Assembly (NCBI RefSeq): GCF_020742175.1
Contig: NZ_DYXM01000216.1
Location: 1-18,635 of the forward strand
DNA: 18,635 bases
Direction: 5' to 3'
Source: Dietzia timorensis
GTDB lineage: Bacteria; Actinomycetota; Actinomycetes; Mycobacteriales; Mycobacteriaceae
Shown: in pieces, positions 9,541 through 18,635 of the stretch
Layout: every line of letters starts with the position of its first letter
Position numbering within the stretch: the first letter of the stretch is position 1
Program-made: the position numbers and the translations under genes
The notes under the pieces: model-generated
Told to the model about the DNA's origin: nothing
Seen by the model: the letters and a program-made list of their open reading frames with translations, nothing else
Databases searched by the model: none

Positions 9541-10321
9541 CGGAACCAAAGCCTCCGTCGGCGTAGATCACCGTTCCGGTGGTCGCAGGCATGAGGTCGG
9601 ACAGCGCGGCGACGACGGTCGCCGCGACCGGAGCGGCATCGTTGACATCCCAACCGAGCGGGGCACGCTTGGCCCATTCGGTCTGAAGCTGGTCGAGCTC
9701 GTTTCCGTCCCCGATGGCGGAACCGGCGATGGACTTGGCCGCGAGCGTCTTGATCGGGCCGGCAGACACGAGGTTGGAGCGAATTCCCTTCGGGCCGAGC
9801 TCCCGCGCCACATAGCGGTTGATGGACTCGAGGGCGTTCTTGGCTACCGACATCCAGTTGTAGAACGGCATTGCGGTGCGCGGGTCAAAGTTCATGCCCA
9901 CGATCGATCCACCGCTCGACATGAGCGGCAGTACTGCCTTCGCGAGTGCCGCGTAGGAATACGAGGAGATCTCGATGGCCGTGGAGACGTCGTCGTACGA
10001 GGTGTCGAGGAAACCATCTCCCATTGCACTCGGCGGGGCAAAGCCGATCGAATGCACCACGCCGTCAATGTGGTCCGTGTGTTCGCGTAGGCGTTCGGCG
10101 AGCGTGGACAGGTGCTCTTCGTTCTGCACGTCGAGCTCGACAACCGGCGGGGTTTCCGGCAGACGCTTCGCAATCGCCTTGACCAGCGACACGCGGCCGA
10201 ACCCGGTGAGGATGACGTTCGCACCCTCCTCCTGCGCCTTCTTGGCGATGCTGAATGCGATCGACGCGTCGGTGATGACTCCGGTGATGAGAATTGTCTT
10301 GCCGTCAAGTGCCGAGCCCAT
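9527..10321 (-). CDS. inhA: NADH-dependent enoyl-ACP reductase InhA
   Basis: The 264-residue cytosolic FAS-II enzyme reduces the trans-2-enoyl-ACP double bond during fatty and mycolic acid elongation; it is the isoniazid target in mycobacteria. The sequence follows M. tuberculosis InhA closely. It has the GVITDASIAFSIAK nucleotide-binding loop (14-27), LDVQNEEHL, and HSIGF with Ser91 at the place of the isoniazid-resistance residue Ser94. The catalytic pair is Tyr154 and Lys161 (YNWMSVAK, Tyr158/Lys165 in M. tuberculosis), followed by AGPIKTLA and TGTVIYADGG. The ATG at 10321 is preceded by AAGGGGAG, an excellent Shine-Dalgarno sequence. It lies 53 bases after fabG and overlaps hemH, the same fabG1-inhA-hemZ order as in mycobacteria. 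Its presence implies a FAS-II system. Confidence 0.97.
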   Translation of the reverse strand: MGSALDGKTILITGVITDASIAFSIAKKAQEEGANVILTGFGRVSLVKAIAKRLPETPPVVELDVQNEEHLSTLAERLREHTDHIDGVVHSIGFAPPSAMGDGFLDTSYDDVSTAIEISSYSYAALAKAVLPLMSSGGSIVGMNFDPRTAMPFYNWMSVAKNALESINRYVARELGPKGIRSNLVSAGPIKTLAAKSIAGSAIGDGNELDQLQTEWAKRAPLGWDVNDAAPVAATVVAALSDLMPATTGTVIYADGGFGSVAFA

Positions 10322-10374
10322 GGTCTCCCCTTTTGATATTTCGAGTGTGAATGCCGAATCCGTGGACCGCCCGG

Positions 10375-11121
10375 TTAATGGCCCATTCCGAGTCCCCCGT
10401 CGACGGGGATCACAGCGCCATTGACGTACGCGGAATCGTCACCGGCGAGCCATGACACGACTCCCGCGACGTCCTCCGGCCGGCCGTAACGTGCCATAGG
10501 GATCGCCGCCAGCGCCTGCTCCCGGACGTTTTCCGGCATCTGCGCCGTCATATCCGTGTCGATGAAGCCAGGGGTGACCACGTTGGCGGTGATGGACCGC
10601 GAACCAACCTCGCGGGCGATCGAGCGGGCGAGGCCGACGAGCCCGGCCTTCGAGGCGGCGTAATTCGCCTGCCCGGCAGTGCCGGCGAGGCCCACGACCG
10701 AACCGATGAAGATGACGCGGCCGAAACGCGAGCGCAGCATGGCGCGGTTTGCGCGTTTGGCCAGACGGAATGCGCCCGTGAGATTTGCGTCGACGACCCC
10801 GGCGAAGTCCGCCTCGTTCATGCGCATGAGCAGGGTGTCCTTGTTGGTTCCGGCGTTGGCGACGAGAACCTCGACGGCCCCGTGCTCGGCCTCGACAGTC
10901 GTGAAGGCGGCGTCGATCGACACGGAGTCGGTGATATCGCATTCGACGACGAGCGCACCCTCGGGTGCCGATCCGGCCGAGGTGGCACGCGTGGTGACCG
11001 CGACCTTGTGACCGTCCGCGAGTAGACGCTCGGCGATGGCGCGGCCGATTCCGCGGTTACCGCCGGTCACGAGAACGGAACGAGCGACGAAGCCTGACGG
11101 GTCTTGTGCAGTGTCTGCCAT
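10375..11121 (-). CDS. fabG: 3-oxoacyl-ACP reductase FabG (FabG1/MabA type)
   Basis: The 248-residue short-chain dehydrogenase/reductase reduces 3-oxoacyl-ACP with NADPH in FAS-II, two steps before InhA acts. The Rossmann motif TGGNRGIG is at 19-26 and NAG at 89-91. The catalytic triad is Ser141 (FIGSVVG), Tyr154 and Lys158 (YAASK). PGFIDTDMT and the C-terminal PVDGGLGMGH are typical of FabG. Directly upstream of inhA it is the counterpart of fabG1/mabA. The ATG at 11121 lies just after TTGGAG. The 65-base gap to the upstream VWA gene holds a perfect 7-bp inverted repeat, so a separate promoter before fabG is possible, as in M. tuberculosis, though readthrough from the moxR genes is also possible. 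Confidence 0.96.
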   Translation of the reverse strand: MADTAQDPSGFVARSVLVTGGNRGIGRAIAERLLADGHKVAVTTRATSAGSAPEGALVVECDITDSVSIDAAFTTVEAEHGAVEVLVANAGTNKDTLLMRMNEADFAGVVDANLTGAFRLAKRANRAMLRSRFGRVIFIGSVVGLAGTAGQANYAASKAGLVGLARSIAREVGSRSITANVVTPGFIDTDMTAQMPENVREQALAAIPMARYGRPEDVAGVVSWLAGDDSAYVNGAVIPVDGGLGMGH

Positions 11122-11135
11122 GGCTCCAACCTAAC

Positions 11136-11156
11136 GCACGAGTAGAGTGCTCGTGC
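11136..11156. repeat. Inverted repeat upstream of fabG
   Basis: GCACGAG (11136-11142) and CTCGTGC (11150-11156) form a perfect 7-bp inverted repeat around a 7-base spacer, 14 bases upstream of the fabG ATG. It could be an operator or a leader hairpin for fabG-inhA. No T-tract follows on the minus strand, so an intrinsic terminator for the VWA gene is less likely. Confidence 0.45.
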
Positions 11157-11186
11157 CATCTGCGGGGCGGTTGGCCCGGGTTGCCT

Positions 11187-12173
11187 CTACGGAAGTCGCT
11201 GGCTTGTGCTCAGGGAGAGACCCGCGGAGATGAAGGCGAGAATCGACCCCACGATGAGCCAGGGACGACTCGCGTCCGACAACCGGTACTCGTAGCCGAT
11301 CTGTTCCTCGAGCGTCGAGTACACCTGATCGAGTTCTTCCAGGCTCGACGCCGTATAAGCCTCGCCGCCGGAGAGGTTCGCGATCTCCTCGAGGGAGGCG
11401 TCGTCCACCGGGACGGTCTGCTTGGTGCCTTCGATTTCGACGTACCCGTCGATTGTGCCGAAGGAGATCGTGGACACCGGGATCTCCTTCTCCTTGGCGG
11501 CACGCGCCGCGCTGAATGCGCCGCGCTCGGCATTTGGATCCTGTGGAATCGTCTCCTTGCCGTCGGAGAGGAGCACGATACGAGCGGGCGGCGCGGCATC
11601 GGGTCCGCCGAGGCTCGCCGAGAACGATTCGACGGCCTGCGTGGCGGAGTAGATGGCCTCGCCGGTCGCAGTGCGCTGGTCGAGCTCCAGCCCGTCGACG
11701 GCGCGTTCGACTGGGCCTCGATCGGTGGTCGGGGCGACGAGGAGATTCGACGTACCGGCGAAGCTCACCAGGCCGAGGTTGACGCCGGCGGTGAGATTGT
11801 TGGCAAAATCCTTCGCTGCGATCTGCGCCGCCTGCAACCGCGAGGGCGCCACATCGGTTGCCTCCATCGACAGCGACACATCCATGACGAGCATTACGGT
11901 CGCCCGGTTTCGTTCCTCGCGCTGCTCGGCCTGCGGCGCCCCCAGCGCGATGACGAGTGCCACCAGGCCGAGGACAAGTGCCACTGCAGGCACATGGACC
12001 AGCCAGTTTCGTCGATCGGTGCGGCTCGCCCGCAACGCCTGCATGTTGCCGAAACGGATACTGCGCCTGCGCTTGGAGCGCTGCGCCAACACGTACCCGG
12101 CGGCGAGGGCGATGGGCACGACGATGAGCAGAAGCCACCACGGGTGTTGGAAATCTGTCACGCTCAACTTCAT
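11187..12173 (-). CDS. VWA-domain membrane protein (Rv1481/BatA-like)
   Basis: The 328-residue protein has two N-terminal membrane segments (about 12-30 and 60-78), a large von Willebrand factor A domain and a C-terminal membrane segment (about 304-323). The MIDAS metal site is intact: D98-x-S100-x-S102 (DVSLSM), Thr170 in TATGEA and Asp204 in LLSDGKE. Such proteins work with MoxR AAA+ ATPases and DUF58 proteins in envelope or protein-maturation complexes; the client here is unknown. It corresponds to M. tuberculosis Rv1481. Its ATG overlaps the DUF58 stop by four bases (ATGA), so the two are translationally coupled. Family assignment is firm; the cellular role is inferred from the module. 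Confidence 0.93.
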   Translation of the reverse strand: MKLSVTDFQHPWWLLLIVVPIALAAGYVLAQRSKRRRSIRFGNMQALRASRTDRRNWLVHVPAVALVLGLVALVIALGAPQAEQREERNRATVMLVMDVSLSMEATDVAPSRLQAAQIAAKDFANNLTAGVNLGLVSFAGTSNLLVAPTTDRGPVERAVDGLELDQRTATGEAIYSATQAVESFSASLGGPDAAPPARIVLLSDGKETIPQDPNAERGAFSAARAAKEKEIPVSTISFGTIDGYVEIEGTKQTVPVDDASLEEIANLSGGEAYTASSLEELDQVYSTLEEQIGYEYRLSDASRPWLIVGSILAFISAGLSLSTSQRLP

Positions 12174-13339
12174 GGGGTCATCTCCAAATCGGCGAGCGCC
12201 CGCTCCCCGTCGGGGAAGGCGCCGCGCCTGCGCATCCCGGCGAACTCGATGACGTCGCGGACCCAGTCGCGGTCGGTCCGCAGTGCGAGGATCGGTGCAC
12301 CACAGTGGCGCAGCGCGGTGACAACCTCGCGGCGATGCCGTCGCGCCGCGTACTGGTAGTTGGCGGCCTGCTCGGCATTGACATCGACATCGAGCACTTC
12401 CCCGCTGACCGGATCGCGCAGCGAGACATTGCCGATTTGCGGCAGCGCGACGTCAAGCGGATCGGTGACCCGCGCCGAGACGATCTGCTGCCGCGTCGAC
12501 AACACCCGCAGCGAGCGCTCCCAGTCCATGTCTCCGAGGAAATCGGAGATGACGACGATCAGTCCGCGCCGGCGTGCTAGGCCACGCAGCGCCGTGGCGC
12601 CACGTTCGATACCGGAATCCTTGTGCGGCTCAGGGCGATCAGGCTTGCGCGGCCTAATCCTCTGCCAGGCGCGCGCCGCCCGACCGCGCAGACCACCGCT
12701 CTGCGCCCCGGCGTCGGAGCTCCCTCCCCGTCCCTGGCCCGCGTCTTGCCCCGCCTGCGCGGCATCTTCGTCGTCCGTCGGGTCATCATTTATGACGGCG
12801 GACGGCGTCGTCGCCACGAGCTCCAAAATGCTGCGAACGTGTTCCTTGCCCGCCGACGGAGGCACGATCACGGGGTCCGCGCCACCGACGATCACCACGC
12901 CGACGCGATTGCCCGCGTTGGAGGCCAGCAGGCCGAACGTCGCGGACGCGGCGAGCGCGAGGTCACGTTTGGTGACCACGTTGCCGCTTTCGTCGATATG
13001 GCTTCCGGCGTCGACGGACGGAGACAGGTCGACAAGTAGCCACGTCTCCAATTCCCGGTCGGCAATGGTCTGGTGTACGTGAGGGACCGTGGTGCGCGCC
13101 GTTACCGACCAGTCCATCAGGCGGACGTCATCGCCGACCTGATACTCGCGACTCTCCCCCGGTTCCGATCCGGGCCCGGGGATCAGACCCTGATAATTGC
13201 CCAGCAGGACACCGTCGATCTTTCGCAACACCGTGAGTTCGAGCCGGGCGATACGCGCGCGGGTGCTCGCCGAGCTCAGTACCGTGTCGCGACCTCGCGG
13301 CGCCGTGTCCGGGTCTTCCTCGGAATGAGTCGAACGCAT
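12170..13339 (-). CDS. DUF58 domain protein of the MoxR module (Rv1480-like)
   Basis: The 389-residue soluble protein carries the DUF58 signature GLIPGPGSEPGESREY followed by QVGDDVRLMDW (about 51-77). A VWA-like region follows whose first strand reads LLVDLSPSVD, so D104, S106 and S108 fit a MIDAS-type DxSxS, and then VISDFLGD (263-270). Between the two halves is a Gly/Asp/Arg-rich stretch (about 183-242) that looks disordered and is longer than I would expect for the family. The partners are MoxR (6 bases upstream) and the VWA protein (4-base overlap downstream). The ATG at 13339 is the first start after the MoxR stop. Function beyond the MoxR-DUF58-VWA chaperone-like module is unknown. Confidence 0.92.
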   Translation of the reverse strand: MRSTHSEEDPDTAPRGRDTVLSSASTRARIARLELTVLRKIDGVLLGNYQGLIPGPGSEPGESREYQVGDDVRLMDWSVTARTTVPHVHQTIADRELETWLLVDLSPSVDAGSHIDESGNVVTKRDLALAASATFGLLASNAGNRVGVVIVGGADPVIVPPSAGKEHVRSILELVATTPSAVINDDPTDDEDAAQAGQDAGQGRGGSSDAGAQSGGLRGRAARAWQRIRPRKPDRPEPHKDSGIERGATALRGLARRRGLIVVISDFLGDMDWERSLRVLSTRQQIVSARVTDPLDVALPQIGNVSLRDPVSGEVLDVDVNAEQAANYQYAARRHRREVVTALRHCGAPILALRTDRDWVRDVIEFAGMRRRGAFPDGERALADLEMTP

Positions 13340-13345
13340 TGGGCC

Positions 13346-14563
13346 CTAGTCCTGCGGGTTCTGCTGCGGGCCCTGCTGTCCCCACGTGGTCGGCCGATCG
13401 TGGGCAGCATGCTGCGGGCCGTTCTCGGGACGAGATGCGGCGGGTCCGGCGGCTCCGGGCTGAGCCTGAGGCGATTGTCCGGTCGCAGGCATGGGCCGTC
13501 CAGGTCCTCCCACCGGTGCGGCGGGCATGTGAGGTTGGACCGGATTCGGCCCGCCCGACGCGGATACCTGCGGAAGCGGAACCGCGGACAGGACGTGACC
13601 GATGATCGACTCGGCATCGACCTCGTCGGCGAGCGCATCGTATGTGAGTACGAGGCGGTGACGGAGCACGGCCGGAAGGACGTCGACAACGTCCTGCGGA
13701 ACGACATAATCGCGCCCGCGGATCAGAGCGATCGCACGGGCTGCGCTGATGGCGCCGAGCGTGGCTCGCGGTGATGCCCCGTAGGAAAGCCACCGCGACA
13801 CATCGTTCAATCCGAACTGCTCGGGCGTACGCGTTGCCTCGACGACGCGCACGACGTAATCGATCAGTGAATGGTGGACGAATACCTCGCGCACCCGAGC
13901 CTGCATCGTGGCGAGCTGATCGGTATCGAGAAGCTGGGAGGCCTCCGGCGGAGTGCTGCCCATCCGGTAGACGATTTCACGCTCCTCCTCTGCCGAGGGG
14001 TAGTCGACGAGAAGCTTGAACAGGAAGCGGTCGCGCTGGGCTTCGGGAAGCGGGTATACGCCCTCGTTCTCGATGGGGTTCTGCGTCGCGAGGACGAGGA
14101 AGGGCTTCGGCACGTCGAAAGTGTTGCCGCCGACGGAGACGTGCCCCTCGGCCATGACCTCCAGCAGCGCCGACTGCACCTTCGCCGGTGCGCGGTTGAT
14201 CTCGTCCGCGAGCACGAAGTTCGCCATCACTGGGCCGAGTTCGACGTCGAAGGTCTCGCTCCCCTGACGGTAGATGCGCGTGCCGACGATATCGGACGGC
14301 ACCAGGTCGGGCGTGAACTGCAGACGGGAGAACGATCCGCCGATGACTTTCGCGAATGTCTCGACCGTCAGCGTCTTTGCCACACCCGGCACACCCTCGA
14401 GGAGTACGTGACCGCGGGCGAGCAATCCCGCGAGAACCATTTCGAGCATCGCGTCCTGCCCGACGATGACTTTCTTGACCTGATAGAGCAGCTGCTCCAG
14501 GACCTTGGCGTCATCCTCGCCTGAGGAGCGTGAACTGGACGAGCTTGAAGATATGTCTGTCAC
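13346..14563 (-). CDS. moxR: MoxR-family AAA+ ATPase
   Basis: The 405-residue ATPase probably remodels or loads metal onto partner proteins together with the downstream DUF58 and VWA proteins. Walker A is GVPGVAKT (57-64), Walker B VLADE (117-121) with the MoxR-specific INRAPAKVQSALLEVM, and sensor 1 is in ATQNP (159-163). A C-terminal tail of about 70 residues rich in Pro, Gln, Gly and Ala (from about 335) looks disordered. The Ser-rich N-terminus (4-14) is also low complexity. The start is GTG at 14563, supported by AAGGAG 10 bases upstream (plus 14574-14579). It corresponds to M. tuberculosis moxR1, but here it directly follows the Rv1476-like gene (51 bases), with no NlpC/P60 genes between. 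Confidence 0.95.
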   Translation of the reverse strand: MTDISSSSSSSRSSGEDDAKVLEQLLYQVKKVIVGQDAMLEMVLAGLLARGHVLLEGVPGVAKTLTVETFAKVIGGSFSRLQFTPDLVPSDIVGTRIYRQGSETFDVELGPVMANFVLADEINRAPAKVQSALLEVMAEGHVSVGGNTFDVPKPFLVLATQNPIENEGVYPLPEAQRDRFLFKLLVDYPSAEEEREIVYRMGSTPPEASQLLDTDQLATMQARVREVFVHHSLIDYVVRVVEATRTPEQFGLNDVSRWLSYGASPRATLGAISAARAIALIRGRDYVVPQDVVDVLPAVLRHRLVLTYDALADEVDAESIIGHVLSAVPLPQVSASGGPNPVQPHMPAAPVGGPGRPMPATGQSPQAQPGAAGPAASRPENGPQHAAHDRPTTWGQQGPQQNPQD

Positions 14564-14573
14564 GAAACGAGTG

Positions 14574-14579
14574 CTCCTT
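14574..14579 (-). promoter_or_regulatory. Shine-Dalgarno site deciding the moxR GTG start
   Basis: The minus strand reads AAGGAG 10 bases before GTG at 14563, which supports this non-ATG start. The Ser-rich N-terminus would otherwise make the start ambiguous. Confidence 0.65.
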
Positions 14580-14614
14580 ATTCTTCGCGGTCTTGCGTCA
14601 CCCTACCGGCCAGG

Positions 14615-15139
14615 CTACTGGCCCTGGGCGCGTCGCTTGATCGCCAGCACGAATACGACGATGAGCACGATGATGAGCACTACCGTGCCAGTTGCATAGA
14701 TCCCCCAGGGCGGAGCCGGCTGGGTGATCCGAGCCTCGAAAGCGGCGGCCGCTTCGATGGGATTGTCCTCCCGGTATGCATCATCCTGCCCCGCCTCGAG
14801 GACCGAACGGGAAATCGAGTCCGAATGTGATCCCACGTAATCGGGGGTGAACACGACGATCGTGCCTTCGTGGTCGTTCGACAGCCGGGTCGCCATGTCG
14901 CGTGCCTGCGAGTAGACCCCGATCTCCTGGTCGGTGACGACGATGCTGAGGTCTACCCCGTTATTCGCCGCGTGGTCGACGACCGGCTCCAGTCCTTCGA
15001 CAAGCTCATCGGGGGCTGAGATATTTCCGGCAGACAAATCCGCATTTACCTCGTCGAACTGCGCCCACTCCATCCAGTCGTTGCCCAGCAACGGCATCGG
15101 GGGGCGGTCCGCCTTGGGGATGTTCTCTAAATCTGCCAC
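14615..15139 (-). CDS. Rv1476-family (DUF6676) single-pass membrane protein
   Basis: The 174-residue protein has an extra-membrane domain (about 20-135) followed by one membrane segment (about 147-167) and a short basic tail (KRRAQGQ). There is no N-terminal signal peptide, so orientation is not obvious from sequence. The domain pattern GVDLSIVVTDQEIG, then GTIVVFTPDYVG, then SRSVLEAGQDDAY resembles the TPM-like fold assigned to the family. It opens the moxR gene run and is divergent from acn, the same place and orientation as Rv1476 relative to acn in M. tuberculosis. The start is GTG at 15139 with only a weak ribosome site. Its function is unknown; in mycobacteria its neighbours are the RipA/RipB peptidoglycan hydrolases, absent here. 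Confidence 0.85.
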   Translation of the reverse strand: MADLENIPKADRPPMPLLGNDWMEWAQFDEVNADLSAGNISAPDELVEGLEPVVDHAANNGVDLSIVVTDQEIGVYSQARDMATRLSNDHEGTIVVFTPDYVGSHSDSISRSVLEAGQDDAYREDNPIEAAAAFEARITQPAPPWGIYATGTVVLIIVLIVVFVLAIKRRAQGQ

Positions 15140-15162
15140 GTCCGTATCGTGCCACGACGACG

Positions 15163-15175
15163 CCTTGGTACAAGG
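15163..15175. repeat. Short palindrome in the Rv1476-like/acn intergenic region
   Basis: CCTTG and CAAGG around GTA form a 13-base palindrome 24 bases upstream of the Rv1476-like GTG. It is a possible operator for that gene run, but it is short enough to occur by chance. The rest of the 276-base intergenic region holds the candidate acn control site and the acn leader, and nothing else I can support. Confidence 0.25.
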
Positions 15176-15245
15176 TTTGGCGCGCCGCCAATGGTGACGA
15201 TGACAAGTTCCACAGGCCCGACACGCCGCCAGGTGAGACTTTAAA

Positions 15246-15261
15246 TATAACGGGCGTACTG
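15246..15261 (+). promoter_or_regulatory. Candidate AcnR operator overlapping the acn -10 region
   Basis: The 16 bases read TATAACGGGCGTACTG. Against the AcnR operator described in Corynebacterium glutamicum (CAGnACnnncGTACTG) the right half-site is perfect and the left half matches at 3 of 5 positions. The first six bases, TATAAC, also make a good -10 hexamer, so bound AcnR would block RNA polymerase. No convincing -35 is seen. A start near 15258 would leave an acn leader of about 158 bases. Confidence 0.5.
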
Positions 15262-15415
15262 GTAGGTTGGGCGGCAGCGTGAGGTAAGTGGGTACACAAT
15301 AGTATTGGTGCTTGCGAACGCCCCTTCGGTCTTGTCGGAGGTGGCGGCTTTGCCTCCGCGTCTTCCCTGCCCGGGAGATGCATACGAAACAAATCGAACA
15401 ACGAGTGGAGCCGAC

Positions 15416-18223
<2,808 letters not shown>

Positions 18224-18239
18224 TACCCCTTCACCTGAG

Positions 18240-18291
18240 ACGGCGGTGCGCGGTTCCTCTCGTCCCGACGAGGAGAACCTCGCACCGCCGT
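18240..18291 (+). terminator. Long near-perfect hairpin between acn and acnR
   Basis: An 11-bp outer stem (18240-18250 with 18281-18291, including CGGCGGTGCG/CGCACCGCCG) continues into an inner 12-bp stem (18252-18263 with 18268-18279, two mismatches) closed by a CCCG loop. No T-run follows (the next bases are GGTGTATTC), so it is a GC-rich, U-tract-less terminator, an attenuator or an mRNA-stabilising 3' structure. It begins 16 bases after the acn stop and ends 27 bases before the acnR ATG. Confidence 0.7.
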
Positions 18292-18318
18292 GGTGTATTC
18301 GGAAGAAAGAGTTGTCAT

Positions 18319-18635
18319 ATGCCCAGGGTCAGCCAGGACCACATGGACGCCCGGCGCTACCAGATCCTCGCCGGGACGCGTGACTGCTTTGCCGAGTACG
18401 GCTTCGAGGGCGCCACCGTGCGTCGCCTCGAGGAGGCCACCGGCCTGAGCCGTGGTGCGATCTTCCATCACTTCGACGACAAGGACGCGCTGTTTCTGGC
18501 CTTGGCGTACGAGGACGCGGCCGCGATGGCCCGGACAGTCGCCGAGCAGGGGCTCGTCCAGGTGATGCGGGAGATCCTCGCGGACCCGCAGGAGTTCTCC
18601 TGGCTCGGGACCAGACTGGAGATCGCCCGCCGTAT
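18319..18635 (+). CDS. acnR: TetR-family aconitase repressor AcnR (5' part; runs off the right edge)
   Basis: The first 105 codons are present. The N-terminal helix-turn-helix domain (about 13-60) has the TetR pattern ATVRRLEEATGLSRGAIFHHF (32-52) and DKDALFLALA. The following ALAYEDAAAMARTVAEQGLVQVM closely resembles C. glutamicum AcnR, the repressor of acn that responds to citrate and Mg2+ and controls aconitase level. Its place directly downstream of acn on the same strand is the conserved arrangement. The ATG at 18319 is preceded by GGAAGAAAGAG, an acceptable ribosome site. The first eight residues (MPRVSQDH) are less conserved. The ligand-binding C-terminal half is cut by the window edge. 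Confidence 0.93.
   Translation, partial: MPRVSQDHMDARRYQILAGTRDCFAEYGFEGATVRRLEEATGLSRGAIFHHFDDKDALFLALAYEDAAAMARTVAEQGLVQVMREILADPQEFSWLGTRLEIARR

Noticed and set aside
15179..15186. GGCGCGCC palindrome in the acn/Rv1476-like intergenic region
   Set aside because: An 8-base GC palindrome is expected by chance in a GC-rich genome and lacks any supporting context.
15305..15415. Upstream extension of acn by 37 codons
   Set aside because: It is not similar to known aconitase N-termini. GTG at 15416 with GTGGAG upstream matches the C. glutamicum protein start, so the segment is 5' leader.

Overview
The window is a stretch of a high-GC chromosome from a mycolic-acid-type actinobacterium (order Mycobacteriales/Corynebacteriales). 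The gene order acnR - acn - Rv1476-like - moxR - DUF58 - VWA - fabG - inhA - hemH - unknown - VTT-family membrane gene - mutA - mutB - meaB follows, read right to left, the M. tuberculosis Rv1474c-Rv1496 neighbourhood as I remember it. An InhA/FabG1 pair argues against Corynebacterium sensu stricto, which lacks FAS-II. An HmuO-type heme oxygenase would fit a Dietzia-like or related genus, but the genus cannot be fixed from sequence alone.

Left part (1-4526, minus strand): a methylmalonyl-CoA mutase operon, mutA (small subunit), mutB (catalytic large subunit with all cobalamin and substrate residues) and the start of meaB (G-protein chaperone), with gaps of 2 and 6 bases. It interconverts succinyl-CoA and methylmalonyl-CoA.

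Middle (4622-8428): a short DedA/VTT-like membrane protein and an HmuO-type heme oxygenase on the minus strand. A TVP38/TMEM64-type membrane protein diverges from them across an intergenic region that carries a candidate DtxR/IdeR iron box. Next come a DUF3097 protein (minus) with TOPRIM-like motifs and an unrecognised 307-residue protein (plus).

Right-centre (8425-15139, minus strand): one long, tightly packed run. It starts with an Rv1476-like single-pass membrane protein, followed by MoxR AAA+ ATPase, DUF58 and VWA proteins (a MoxR-type metal/chaperone module). FAS-II FabG and InhA follow, then an actinobacterial [2Fe-2S] coproporphyrin ferrochelatase (HemH/CpfC). The NlpC/P60 endopeptidase genes (ripA/ripB) that sit between Rv1476 and moxR1 in M. 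tuberculosis are absent.

Right end (15416-18635, plus strand): aconitase (acn) and the 5' part of its TetR-family repressor acnR. A candidate AcnR operator overlaps the probable acn -10, and a 50-base near-perfect hairpin lies between the two genes.

Most of the window is conserved core metabolism. I see no mobile element, CRISPR array, tRNA or rRNA, and no obviously new multi-gene system. The most interesting leads are the ripAB-less moxR locus, two VTT-type membrane proteins flanking an iron-box-linked heme oxygenase, and the TOPRIM-like character of DUF3097.
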